A DNA stretch of 5,842 nt, taken from contig CAZJAD010000121.1 in NCBI GenBank assembly GCA_964543855.1, positions 1 to 5,842 on the forward strand. Direction: 5' to 3'. Below, piece by piece: positions 1-5,842 of the stretch. This DNA is from CAZJAD01 sp964543855 (GTDB lineage Bacteria; Electryoneota; RPQS01; DYHQ01). Numbering within the stretch: position 1 is the stretch's first letter; each line of letters opens with the position of its first letter. The notes under the pieces are model-generated. The model saw only the letters and a program-made list of their open reading frames with translations. It made no database searches and was not told where the DNA came from. Position numbers and translations under genes: made by a program.

Positions 1-43
1 GCTGGAGGGCGGAAAGGGGGATCAGGTCGTCTTCTTCGTACAT
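1..43 (-). CDS. cas4: Cas4 (type I-C), N-terminal 14 codons only, cut by window edge
   Basis: Only the start of this gene is in the window. The reading frame begins with ATG at 43-41 and translates to MYEEDDLIPLSALQ before running off the left edge. This matches the N-terminus typical of type I-C Cas4 proteins (MYxEDDxLPxSxLQ, followed in the family by a HxxFCxRxxAL segment). Cas4 is a RecB-like Fe-S exonuclease that works with Cas1-Cas2 to trim prespacers and choose those with a correct PAM. Its place after cas7 fits the I-C gene order. The start lies 3 nt after the stop of the preceding PIN-like ORF. No strong Shine-Dalgarno site is seen before it, unlike the other genes here, so it may depend on coupling to upstream translation. 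The metal and Fe-S ligands cannot be seen. The call rests on 14 residues plus context. Confidence 0.85.
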   Translation of the reverse strand, partial: MYEEDDLIPLSALQ

Positions 44-46
44 ACT

Positions 47-373
47 TCAACTCATCTGGATTCTATCCACTGGTAACGATCGATGAATCTCAAGCATCCG
101 TCTGTCGGAAGTCACGATTCGGCCCTGGTTGACTACCAAAGCGGATCCCATTGGGATTGCACCCAGCGTTCTCGCACCGTGAGAGTCGATAATTGCAGCT
201 GCTTTCTCGATGACAAGCGGGTAGAACGGTAGGACTATAAATAGACCGATGTCCACTATACGAAATCGGAATATTTTCTCGTAGGTGTCACTCGAAACGG
301 TGTTCTCCCGCATATTCCTGTTAAGAGCGCTATCCATTCCCAGAGGTGTGATGAAGGTAATACGATGTTTCAA
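47..373 (-). pseudogene. Truncated, degenerate VapC/PIN-domain-like ORF between cas7 and cas4
   Basis: This 108-codon open frame begins at a TTG that overlaps the cas7c stop (TTGA) and ends 3 nt before cas4. By recognition of family pattern it resembles the C-terminal three quarters of a VapC-type PIN ribonuclease: a helix region around SALNRNMRE (residues 15-23), YEKIF and DIGLFIVLP (31-49), VIEKAAAIIDSHGARTLGAI (54-73), GSAL (76-79) and IVTSDRRM (86-93). The N-terminal strand with the first catalytic Asp (DTSALVK-like), about 30 residues, is absent; that position is occupied by cas7c. Where families have the second acid (E in a VEVLSAL-like motif) there is Gly12, and where they have LDAIHLASAL there is LGAIPMGSAL, so a further Asp is Gly71. 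Only Asp90 appears kept. No antitoxin gene is present. It is most likely a toxin remnant. Internal ATG at 337 is an alternative start. PIN assignment is from memory of the family, not a search. Confidence 0.6.
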
Positions 374-1254
374 AGCATCTCGACCAGCTCCACTTTGTCC
401 GGAAGCCGCTCGTTGTGCACTGCGACGTTGTAGTGCCCGAATTCCCGCGGCGGCTCTGCCGAGCCGTGATTGGGCTCAACCGAGATAAGCTCGAATAGCT
501 TGTGTGCAGGTGCGTTTCCAAGGGCGTTGTCGTGTTTGAACACAAATAGCTTCCTCGCCGACATCTTACCCCTCGCTGCCGAATGATCATGCTCGAACAT
601 GTTGCTCAGGGCTTCCCAGAGAAGATCCAGATCTTTCGTGCTGAAGCCCGTCTGCTTCGCCAGATGAGCCGAAATATACCCCTCTGAACGGTAAAGACCA
701 TAAGGAACGATGTTCTTGCGGCCCATGGTCCTGTTATCTCCCTTTTGGGCTTCTGCCTCCCGTTCGGTGGCTACGGCCATCCGGGTAATGGTTATCTCCC
801 GGGGTACAATCGGTTCGATACTCCTTGCGAAGTTCATCTGCACCGGACCGCGAACCTGCCCGCAGTTGATCCCCAGGGACATCACTGCGCCGAATGTTCG
901 AACATCGTAAAAATTGGCACACATCCAGGTGCGTGCCCGTTCCACTTCATCGCTCGAACCTCTGCGCCCTCCGGCACCGGAATCTGTCTTGGCGCCGATG
1001 GCCTTGTGAGCGCGCTCATGGGCCTGGTTCAAAATCGCCCTCTCGCGAACATAAATCTCGTAGGGCGGCTTCCCTTCTTTGACGAGCTCGACGTAGTTCC
1101 TGATTTTCCTCTTGAGACAGACATCGGTCACGATCCCATGGTTGGTTTCCGGATCGACCCGCGGCAGGTTCCCTGCGTCAGGGTCCCCGTTGGGATTTCC
1201 GTTCTCCACGTCGAACAGATACACGAACTCGTAGCGATTACCGATTTCAGCCAT
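370..1254 (-). CDS. cas7c: Cas7c (Csd2 family), type I-C Cascade backbone subunit
   Basis: A full-length 294-residue protein of the Csd2/Cas7 family, near the usual length of about 280-300. Cas7 is a RAMP protein with an RRM-like fold; several copies polymerise along the crRNA spacer and form the helical backbone of Cascade. Family signatures are the N-terminal FDVENGNPNGDPDAGNLPR (residues 14-32), the VTDVCLKRKIRNYV segment (42-55), DVRTFGAVMS (117-126) and GQVRGPVQ (132-139), followed by a PYGLYRSEGYIS segment (184-195) usual in Csd2. The ATG at 1254-1252 is preceded at 6 nt by a strong AGGAGG (1266-1261), which settles the start. The gene overlaps the end of cas8c by 8 nt (ATGGCTGA), so coupling is likely. 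The C-terminus looks normal for the family, so the PIN-like ORF downstream has not visibly truncated it. Confidence 0.97.
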   Translation of the reverse strand: MAEIGNRYEFVYLFDVENGNPNGDPDAGNLPRVDPETNHGIVTDVCLKRKIRNYVELVKEGKPPYEIYVRERAILNQAHERAHKAIGAKTDSGAGGRRGSSDEVERARTWMCANFYDVRTFGAVMSLGINCGQVRGPVQMNFARSIEPIVPREITITRMAVATEREAEAQKGDNRTMGRKNIVPYGLYRSEGYISAHLAKQTGFSTKDLDLLWEALSNMFEHDHSAARGKMSARKLFVFKHDNALGNAPAHKLFELISVEPNHGSAEPPREFGHYNVAVHNERLPDKVELVEML

Positions 1255-1636
1255 GGTTTTCCTCCTGTTCTTGCTTCACTTCCTTCCTCGTAAAGAAGGC
1301 TTTGCGCTGGTGATAATAGCCAAGTGCGAACATGCCCTGGTCCTCGAGGGACAGGTGTGGCGGTATACCCTTCACGCCGTCTACTCCGTCCAGGATCGCC
1401 TGCATGAGCTGCTCTTTATGGATCTTTGCCCCGCCCTCGAGCTTTGCGAGGTGGTGTTGAGAAAGCCGGAGCAACTGCGGGAAGACAACGCTCGGTGTAG
1501 CGGATGCAGAACCGTAGAAACGATCCTTGATGGTAGCATTTGCACCGGGTACAGCCTCTTCTTGAGCCTTTTCCAACACGGCAAAAAGCCGCCCGAGCCG
1601 GTAGGCGACGTTCGTCGATTCCTCGTTCAATGCCAT
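1247..1636 (-). CDS. cas11c: Cas11c, small subunit translated from inside cas8c
   Basis: Within cas8c and in the same frame, Met456 (ATG at 1636-1634) is preceded at 5 nt by a perfect AAGGAGG (1648-1642), stronger than the site of cas8c itself. Translation from here gives 129 residues beginning MALNEESTNVAYRLGRLF and ending at the cas8c stop. In type I-C systems, established work on Desulfovibrio vulgaris showed that the small subunit Cas11c is made by internal initiation in cas8c and is needed for a functional complex. Size (about 14 kDa), position and the helix-rich, charged sequence agree with this. Cas11 lines the belly of Cascade and stabilises the R-loop. The segment with TIKDRFYGSASATP (residues 69-82 of Cas11c) is typical of the Csd1 C-terminal domain. 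Independent expression is inferred from the start site and from family knowledge. Confidence 0.88.
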   Translation of the reverse strand: MALNEESTNVAYRLGRLFAVLEKAQEEAVPGANATIKDRFYGSASATPSVVFPQLLRLSQHHLAKLEGGAKIHKEQLMQAILDGVDGVKGIPPHLSLEDQGMFALGYYHQRKAFFTRKEVKQEQEENHG

Positions 1637-3001
1637 GGTAGCCTCCTTGTTCTTGAAATTTCTACTCAGAACAGCTTTGATCAGAGCCGTCCGATAGTAG
1701 TTGATTTCACCGTCGGCGCGAGCTCTGTTCAACAGTGACGCGAGAAGATGGTGTGGATACGGTAGACCTTCGATGACAGAACGGATGAACGCCCCGGACA
1801 GGAGAGGATTCATCTCACCATCGATCGGTTTCTGTCCTCGTTTGTACCGCCGAGCCGTTTCGATGAGAAGCTGACGAATCCCCGGAAACTCCCTCTGGTC
1901 GTCGTATTGTCGAATGAGCTCGAGATCCGCAAAATGACGTCCGATCTGACTGTTGACAGCCTCCACCGTATCGGCATACCAGAATCGTATGGCCAGACGG
2001 GAGGCGTTGGGTGCAAGACCTAGAATGTAGAAGTGCATGGAGTCGTCTTCAACGGCGCCCGGTTTTTTACCCGCCCGAACATCCTTGAGATAACTCTCGA
2101 TTCTGGCCTGGTCGGCGGCGCTCACAGCTAGGTCGATCCGGGGGTCGAGGATGTTACCCATGAAATCCTCGACAACCGAGGTCCTCTCGGTCCAGAATAC
2201 CGTTGTCGTGTCCCCGATCAGGAGCTTCTGCCTCGATTGAAAGCGCAACAAGTGATTCAGCGCCGTTGTATAGGCAAAAGCGGCCTGTTCCCCGATGGGA
2301 GCGTTGAAGTTCTGCCCTTTGCCGTAGGAGCAGAAGGCGTCAAGATTGAATGAAACGAGAGCAGCACCTGTGGTTTGAGCGCCTCGCACACCTTTTATTT
2401 TCGCGTGCAACGGCGCTATCGATGCGGTATTCCCTGTAACAAGACAGGTACTTTGTATTGCTTTTGATGAAGCTGCTTTATACTTCATCCACGCAGCCAC
2501 CATCGCGGGGTGCTCGTGTATATACCCTCTCTCATTTTCCAGACGAAATACCAGATTCAACCCGACCATTTCATCCCAATCAAACCGGGCCGGCCGGTCC
2601 TGAGGATTCCAGGCATCGAGAAATCGAAGGACAGCTTTTATGCCGGGGTCGTCAACACCGTCGCCGATGCAGTGGTGCAATGCCTTGAAAGCCTCGAAGG
2701 TCCTGCGTGTTCTCTCCGGCTTGCCTTTGTCGTCGAAACCGAGCACGTAGCCGGTGTTGTCCCATAAAAAATTCGCCGCCACGCCGCTTGAGCGAATGGC
2801 TGCCTCAGGTACCATAAGCTGCACAGGCCGCGGTTCCTTGCCAGAGACATCTCGGACGTCCTGTACGCCAGCGAGACGTCCCGCATGATCGATAACCAAA
2901 GCGTAGGAAATCTTTTGCGGCGCGAACCCCGGCCGCGCGATTCCTGATTCCGGAATTTCACGTAAACGGTGGTAGTACTCACACAAGGCGCGGAGTATCA
3001 T
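1247..3001 (-). CDS. cas8c: Cas8c (Csd1 family), type I-C Cascade large subunit
   Basis: A complete 584-residue Csd1-family protein, within the usual range of about 570-620. Cas8c binds the crRNA 5' end region together with Cas5c, recognises the PAM on target DNA, and recruits Cas3. The N-terminus (MILRALCEYYHRL) is typical of the family. Further marks are the block SFNLDAFCSYGKGQNFNAP (residues 217-235) with the following AFAYTTALNHLL, and NASRLAIRFW (332-341), both strongly conserved in Csd1. The ATG at 3001-2999 overlaps the cas5c stop as ATGA. A moderate AGGGAA (3015-3010) sits 8 nt upstream, so termination-reinitiation from cas5c probably contributes. The last 129 codons also act as a separate gene for Cas11c (see that entry). 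No frameshift or gap is seen. Confidence 0.97.
   Translation of the reverse strand: MILRALCEYYHRLREIPESGIARPGFAPQKISYALVIDHAGRLAGVQDVRDVSGKEPRPVQLMVPEAAIRSSGVAANFLWDNTGYVLGFDDKGKPERTRRTFEAFKALHHCIGDGVDDPGIKAVLRFLDAWNPQDRPARFDWDEMVGLNLVFRLENERGYIHEHPAMVAAWMKYKAASSKAIQSTCLVTGNTASIAPLHAKIKGVRGAQTTGAALVSFNLDAFCSYGKGQNFNAPIGEQAAFAYTTALNHLLRFQSRQKLLIGDTTTVFWTERTSVVEDFMGNILDPRIDLAVSAADQARIESYLKDVRAGKKPGAVEDDSMHFYILGLAPNASRLAIRFWYADTVEAVNSQIGRHFADLELIRQYDDQREFPGIRQLLIETARRYKRGQKPIDGEMNPLLSGAFIRSVIEGLPYPHHLLASLLNRARADGEINYYRTALIKAVLSRNFKNKEATMALNEESTNVAYRLGRLFAVLEKAQEEAVPGANATIKDRFYGSASATPSVVFPQLLRLSQHHLAKLEGGAKIHKEQLMQAILDGVDGVKGIPPHLSLEDQGMFALGYYHQRKAFFTRKEVKQEQEENHG
1261..1266 (-). promoter_or_regulatory. 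Shine-Dalgarno site of cas7c
   Basis: On the minus strand this reads AGGAGG, 6 nt before the cas7c ATG. It lies inside the 3' end of cas8c/cas11c. A strong site fits the need for many Cas7 copies per Cascade complex. Confidence 0.85.
1642..1648 (-). promoter_or_regulatory. Internal Shine-Dalgarno site driving Cas11c
   Basis: The minus strand reads AAGGAGG, 5 nt before the in-frame ATG at 1636. It is embedded in the cas8c codons for Lys452-Glu453-Ala454 (preceded by Asn451). It is the key sequence evidence that Cas11c is made separately. The same AAGGAGGCT string precedes cas5c. Confidence 0.88.
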
Positions 3002-3690
3002 CGCGTCACTTCCCTGCTGCCAAAGGCCGGGAGGTCCACGATGCCGTCTCGCATGACAGCGCGGAAGAACCGAGGTTCCATGCCGTTATCGAAATCGAGG
3101 TCGAGAAGCATCCACCCCAGGTCGCGTTCGCCTTGGAATGGTGAAGCTGGGATGTCCTCCCTGGCGACCCAGGCAAAGCTTGCCGGAAATTCCCGCGTGC
3201 CGAGGTACGGCTGGTGGAAGCACTGCCCTTTTTCAGCCCGGCGCCTGAACATCTCGTAATGCTTGCCGGGCTCGCAGTCCGTGGGATCGATCGCATCGCC
3301 GGAGTCGGGCTTTCCGGCAAGCTCCGTTATTTCGAAGGACGCCTCGATCACATAGTCAACATCCTTGAGCACCATGGCCGCACGCTGCTGCCGGTCGTCT
3401 TCGATGAATATCTCCACGGGAGTCGCCAGGTCATGCATCGCCTTTTTGACCGTCCCCACCGGAATCTTCCATGCGATTTCGTTGCGCCGTATGTTGGTGA
3501 AGCGAATCGGCTTGAGCACATGTATTCGTTCAATCACCCATCGGATAGCGGGCTTCCAATATATCGCCTCCAGGATTCCCCGGGCCGCTGAGGGGGTCAT
3601 GACATCGTAGCTCACCCGCTCCACCTTCATCTCCGGCCGGGTGAAACAGGCATAAGACCCCCAGGTTCGCAAAGCAATTCCCTGCGCCAT
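2998..3690 (-). CDS. cas5c: Cas5c (Cas5d), crRNA-processing endoribonuclease of type I-C
   Basis: A complete 230-residue Cas5 RAMP protein, of normal length for the I-C variant. I-C systems lack Cas6. Cas5c instead cleaves the pre-crRNA repeat and stays bound to the 5' handle in Cascade. The N-terminal RAMP part shows LRTWGSYACFTRPEMKVERVS (first strand through residue 27) and the PSAARGILEAIYWKP segment (33-47). Tyr44 in that segment, and Lys143-His144 in GKHYEMFRRRAEKG, match by position and context the Tyr-Lys-His catalytic triad described for Bacillus halodurans Cas5c. The Cas5 motif LGTREFPA (163-170) is also present. So the enzyme looks active. The ATG at 3690-3688 has a strong AAGGAGG at 5 nt. 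The stop overlaps the cas8c start by 4 nt, and the cas3 stop is 14 nt upstream. Confidence 0.97.
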   Translation of the reverse strand: MAQGIALRTWGSYACFTRPEMKVERVSYDVMTPSAARGILEAIYWKPAIRWVIERIHVLKPIRFTNIRRNEIAWKIPVGTVKKAMHDLATPVEIFIEDDRQQRAAMVLKDVDYVIEASFEITELAGKPDSGDAIDPTDCEPGKHYEMFRRRAEKGQCFHQPYLGTREFPASFAWVAREDIPASPFQGERDLGWMLLDLDFDNGMEPRFFRAVMRDGIVDLPAFGSREVTR

Positions 3691-3695
3691 AACAG

Positions 3696-3702
3696 CCTCC
3701 TT
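3696..3702 (-). promoter_or_regulatory. Shine-Dalgarno site of cas5c
   Basis: The minus strand reads AAGGAGG, 5 nt before the cas5c ATG, in the short gap after the cas3 stop (TAA, 3707-3705). It fixes the cas5c start. Confidence 0.87.
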
Positions 3703-3704
3703 GA

Positions 3705-5842
3705 TTAGAGCATCAGGTTCTCCGCTTCGTAGAACTCTCGCATATCGGGATTCAGTCCTAACTGATCAGTGTACGCCTCACTCATCCCGATGTCCGTAAG
3801 AACATAGTAGCGTTCCTCCTGAAGGCTCTCGACATAACCGGCAAGTTTCAATCCCACCAACACGCGGAGGTAGATCTGAATCGTGTACGGCTGGAGCTGT
3901 CTCAGGAGCCATCCCGCACTGGTGTTGTATCGAAGCTCTTCACATAACACCGCTGCGTTCTCATCGAAAGGGATGATTATAGGTATCTGCGTTTCGGAGA
4001 TGAGGTGGTACAGCTCAGCCACCGTTTTGAAGGGAAAATCACCGTTTGTTACCCCGGCGGTGAGAAGTGGCAGAATTCCCTTGGTGTCAAGCCCGCCGTC
4101 GTGATCCTTGAGCCAGTACAGCTCCTTGAAGTAGGCTCGCACAGTATCCGGATCGAGAACGGCATCCGTTCGATTGCGGAGGACCAGCTCTGATACCTGG
4201 GCGGTCTGCCGAAAATGACCGACAGGCAAGCCCTCTTCCGGCGTAAAAACATAGAGACGACCCCCCTCCAGGATCTTGCCCTCCCGGTTGCAGCGCCCCG
4301 CGGCCTGAACGATCGAATCGATCCCCGACATGGCTCGGATTACTACGGGGAAGTCCACATCGACTCCCGCTTCCACCAGTTGGGTGCTCACGAGTCGACA
4401 GGGCTCACCGTCTCGGAGCCTCCGTCTGACAGTACCCATCGCTGGCTCTTTGGGATCTCCAAGGATTCTTGATCGATGCATCGGGCACATGGCCGCCGAA
4501 AGATGAAAACCCCCTTCGATTCCTCCGAGACCTTGGAAAAGTATGCGTGCATGCTTTCTCGTGTTGACTATGCAGAGGCACCTGTCGTGCCGGCGTATCA
4601 GCCCGACGATCTCGGGGTCGCTTGTTTTACCCAACATCTTTTCGTGTACGCGTTTGAAGGCTCGCTCCTTGTGAAGAGGTTCTTGCGTAATTTCGCGGAC
4701 CTCTTCGAGACCATTACGGAACTCGTCATTTATCGTCAGCGCTGGCTGCGTTGCGGTACAGAGAACGATAGTCACGCCATAGCGCTCCGCCAGTTCCCGG
4801 ATCACCTCTAAAGTCGGACGAAGTATCGGTACAGGAAGCAGTTGAGCTTCATCGAGGATGACAACGCTCTTCGCCGTGTTGTGGAGCTTCCTTGTTTTCG
4901 AAGAACGATTGGCGAAGAAGGACTCGAAAAACTGGACATTGGTCGTTACCACAATCGGCACATCCCAATTCTCTGCAGCCAGACGCCGTCGCTCCTCTAT
5001 CTCATCCTCCTCACATTTATGGTCTTGGACGAGATTCGAGTGGTGCTCCAGAACGGCTTTGGACCCAAAGATGTCTCTAAACACTCCGGCGGTTTGTTCG
5101 ATGATGCTGGTGTAGGGTATGACGTAGATTATACGTCGCAGGCCGTTTGCCAACGCGTGCTCCAAGGCGAACGCCATAGATGAAAGCGTCTTACCTCCGC
5201 CGGTGGGAACAGTCAGACTATACAGTCCGGGATGGAAACGGGCGGCAGCACGACATTGTTCCAGGATACGAGCCCGTAGCCCGTTCACTTCCGTGGGCTC
5301 AGCTCGAGCAATCATACGAGATACGTGCTCGTCAAAGCGGGGCTTCAGCTCTGCAAGTTCGGGCGCGCCGGCCCTTTTTTCGCTTTGTGACGGGTCTATG
5401 AATCTTTCTGTGTCGAGGAAATCAGCGTCAACGAGACAGGAATAGATCATCCGCGTGAAGAAGGCAGCGCTGAAGGCTATCTTTCCGGCATCAACCGGTG
5501 GTTTCGGCATGGGCACGGGCTCCAAAACCGAAGGTAGTGCGGGGGCGAGGAAACCGGGTCCCTCCCCACTGCGGGCCAGGCGTTTGGCAAGACACGTTTC
5601 GTCATCCCCCTGCTCGCCGTCGGGTATTCCCGTGTGGTGACCGGCAATGCAATATGCCAGCAGTTTCCCTGCCCCTTTGGGAGATCTGAGATGATTGAAA
5701 GCATGTTTCGCGCCGGGAGTCGAGTGATCGATCCGGATGCGCATGCCCCGTAATCGTTTTTGGAACGGTGCGGAGGCCTTTCCATCATCGTGTAACAATC
5801 CAGCCGCCCGGCCCCACATCTCGGCTCCGAAGACTGCGGCGA
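3705..5842 (-). CDS. cas3: Cas3 HD nuclease-helicase (type I-C), 5' end cut by window edge
   Basis: The frame is open to the right edge; the first visible codons read AAVFGAE before Met at 5819, so that Met is internal and roughly 30-40 N-terminal residues, including the first HD-domain His, are outside. Counting from that Met, the HD nuclease domain shows LLHDDGK (residues 8-14), His39 (GAKHA), GHHTG (60-64) and Asp131 (LVDADF). The SF2 helicase shows Walker A TVPTGGGKT (203-211), a DEAQ box (323-326, usual for I-C Cas3), CTATQ (354-358), STQLVEAGVDVDFP (478-491) and QAAGRCNREG (505-514). The C-terminal part (from about 540) is the Cas3 CTD. Cas3 is recruited to Cascade-bound target, nicks the displaced strand, then unwinds and degrades DNA with ATP. 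All visible catalytic motifs are intact, so interference should work. It is the first gene of the visible operon. Confidence 0.97.
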   Translation of the reverse strand, partial: AAVFGAEMWGRAAGLLHDDGKASAPFQKRLRGMRIRIDHSTPGAKHAFNHLRSPKGAGKLLAYCIAGHHTGIPDGEQGDDETCLAKRLARSGEGPGFLAPALPSVLEPVPMPKPPVDAGKIAFSAAFFTRMIYSCLVDADFLDTERFIDPSQSEKRAGAPELAELKPRFDEHVSRMIARAEPTEVNGLRARILEQCRAAARFHPGLYSLTVPTGGGKTLSSMAFALEHALANGLRRIIYVIPYTSIIEQTAGVFRDIFGSKAVLEHHSNLVQDHKCEEDEIEERRRLAAENWDVPIVVTTNVQFFESFFANRSSKTRKLHNTAKSVVILDEAQLLPVPILRPTLEVIRELAERYGVTIVLCTATQPALTINDEFRNGLEEVREITQEPLHKERAFKRVHEKMLGKTSDPEIVGLIRRHDRCLCIVNTRKHARILFQGLGGIEGGFHLSAAMCPMHRSRILGDPKEPAMGTVRRRLRDGEPCRLVSTQLVEAGVDVDFPVVIRAMSGIDSIVQAAGRCNREGKILEGGRLYVFTPEEGLPVGHFRQTAQVSELVLRNRTDAVLDPDTVRAYFKELYWLKDHDGGLDTKGILPLLTAGVTNGDFPFKTVAELYHLISETQIPIIIPFDENAAVLCEELRYNTSAGWLLRQLQPYTIQIYLRVLVGLKLAGYVESLQEERYYVLTDIGMSEAYTDQLGLNPDMREFYEAENLML

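Noticed and set aside
367..376. Programmed frameshift fusing Cas7c to the PIN-like ORF
   Set aside because: The PIN frame is -1 relative to cas7c, but the junction (GATGCTTTGA) has no slippery heptamer, and Cas7c has a normal C-terminus. Simple stop-start overlap explains it better.
374..480. Missing N-terminus of the PIN domain in another frame over the end of cas7c
   Set aside because: I read the PIN frame upstream of 373 for about 10 codons and found no DTSAL-like motif. The other frame over this stretch also shows no PIN N-terminal pattern.
745..1293. 182-codon open frame on the plus strand opposite cas7c
   Set aside because: It is fully antisense to a clear Csd2 gene, has no recognisable domain, and is the by-product of GC-rich codon use on the other strand.
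1253..1738. 161-codon open frame on the plus strand opposite the end of cas8c
   Set aside because: It is antisense to the conserved Cas8c/Cas11c region, shows no family pattern, and begins inside the cas7c start region.
5817..5819. ATG at 5819 as the true start of cas3
   Set aside because: The frame stays open upstream to the edge, and the residues before it (AAVFGAE) continue the usual HD-domain helix. A start here would remove the first HD His.
1..5842. CRISPR array, repeats or insertion sequence
   Set aside because: No regularly spaced repeat, no I-C-type repeat (GTCGC...GATTGAAAC) and no terminal inverted repeats or transposase were seen. The array probably lies beyond cas1-cas2, left of the window.

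Overview
The window is part of a type I-C (Dvulg subtype) CRISPR-Cas operon, all on the minus strand. It reads from the right edge to the left: cas3 (5' end cut off by the window edge), cas5c, cas8c (with an internal gene for the small subunit Cas11c), cas7c, an unexpected short PIN-domain-like ORF, and the first 14 codons of cas4. The order cas3-cas5-cas8-cas7-cas4 is the canonical I-C order. cas1, cas2 and the CRISPR array are expected beyond position 1. No array, tRNA, rRNA or transposase is visible here. The host is a bacterium of moderately high GC content that uses strong AAGGAGG-type ribosome binding sites. A Desulfobacterota-like or similar anaerobe would fit, but the sequence does not settle the taxon.

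Region by region: 5842-3705 is Cas3, the HD nuclease-helicase that degrades the target. 3690-2998 is Cas5c, which replaces Cas6 as the crRNA-processing enzyme in this subtype. 3001-1247 is Cas8c, the large subunit and PAM reader. Its last 129 codons form Cas11c, with its own ATG and Shine-Dalgarno site. 1254-370 is Cas7c, the crRNA backbone. 373-47 is a truncated and probably catalytically dead VapC/PIN-like ORF. 43-1 is the start of Cas4, which works with Cas1-Cas2 in spacer acquisition.

The genes are tightly packed: 14 nt between cas3 and cas5, ATGA overlap of cas5 and cas8, 8-nt overlap of cas8 and cas7, TTGA overlap of cas7 and the PIN ORF, and 3 nt between the PIN ORF and cas4. This indicates one transcript with translational coupling; its promoter would lie right of the window. 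Cas5c, Cas7c, Cas8c and Cas11c would assemble the I-C Cascade, which recruits Cas3 to the target.

The unusual element is the PIN-like ORF placed exactly between the interference module (cas3-cas7) and the adaptation module (cas4 onward). It lacks the N-terminal part of a VapC-type toxin, has Gly where two of the catalytic acids should be, and is more AT-rich than the sampled cas7c sequence. Yet it keeps an open frame that joins both neighbours almost seamlessly.
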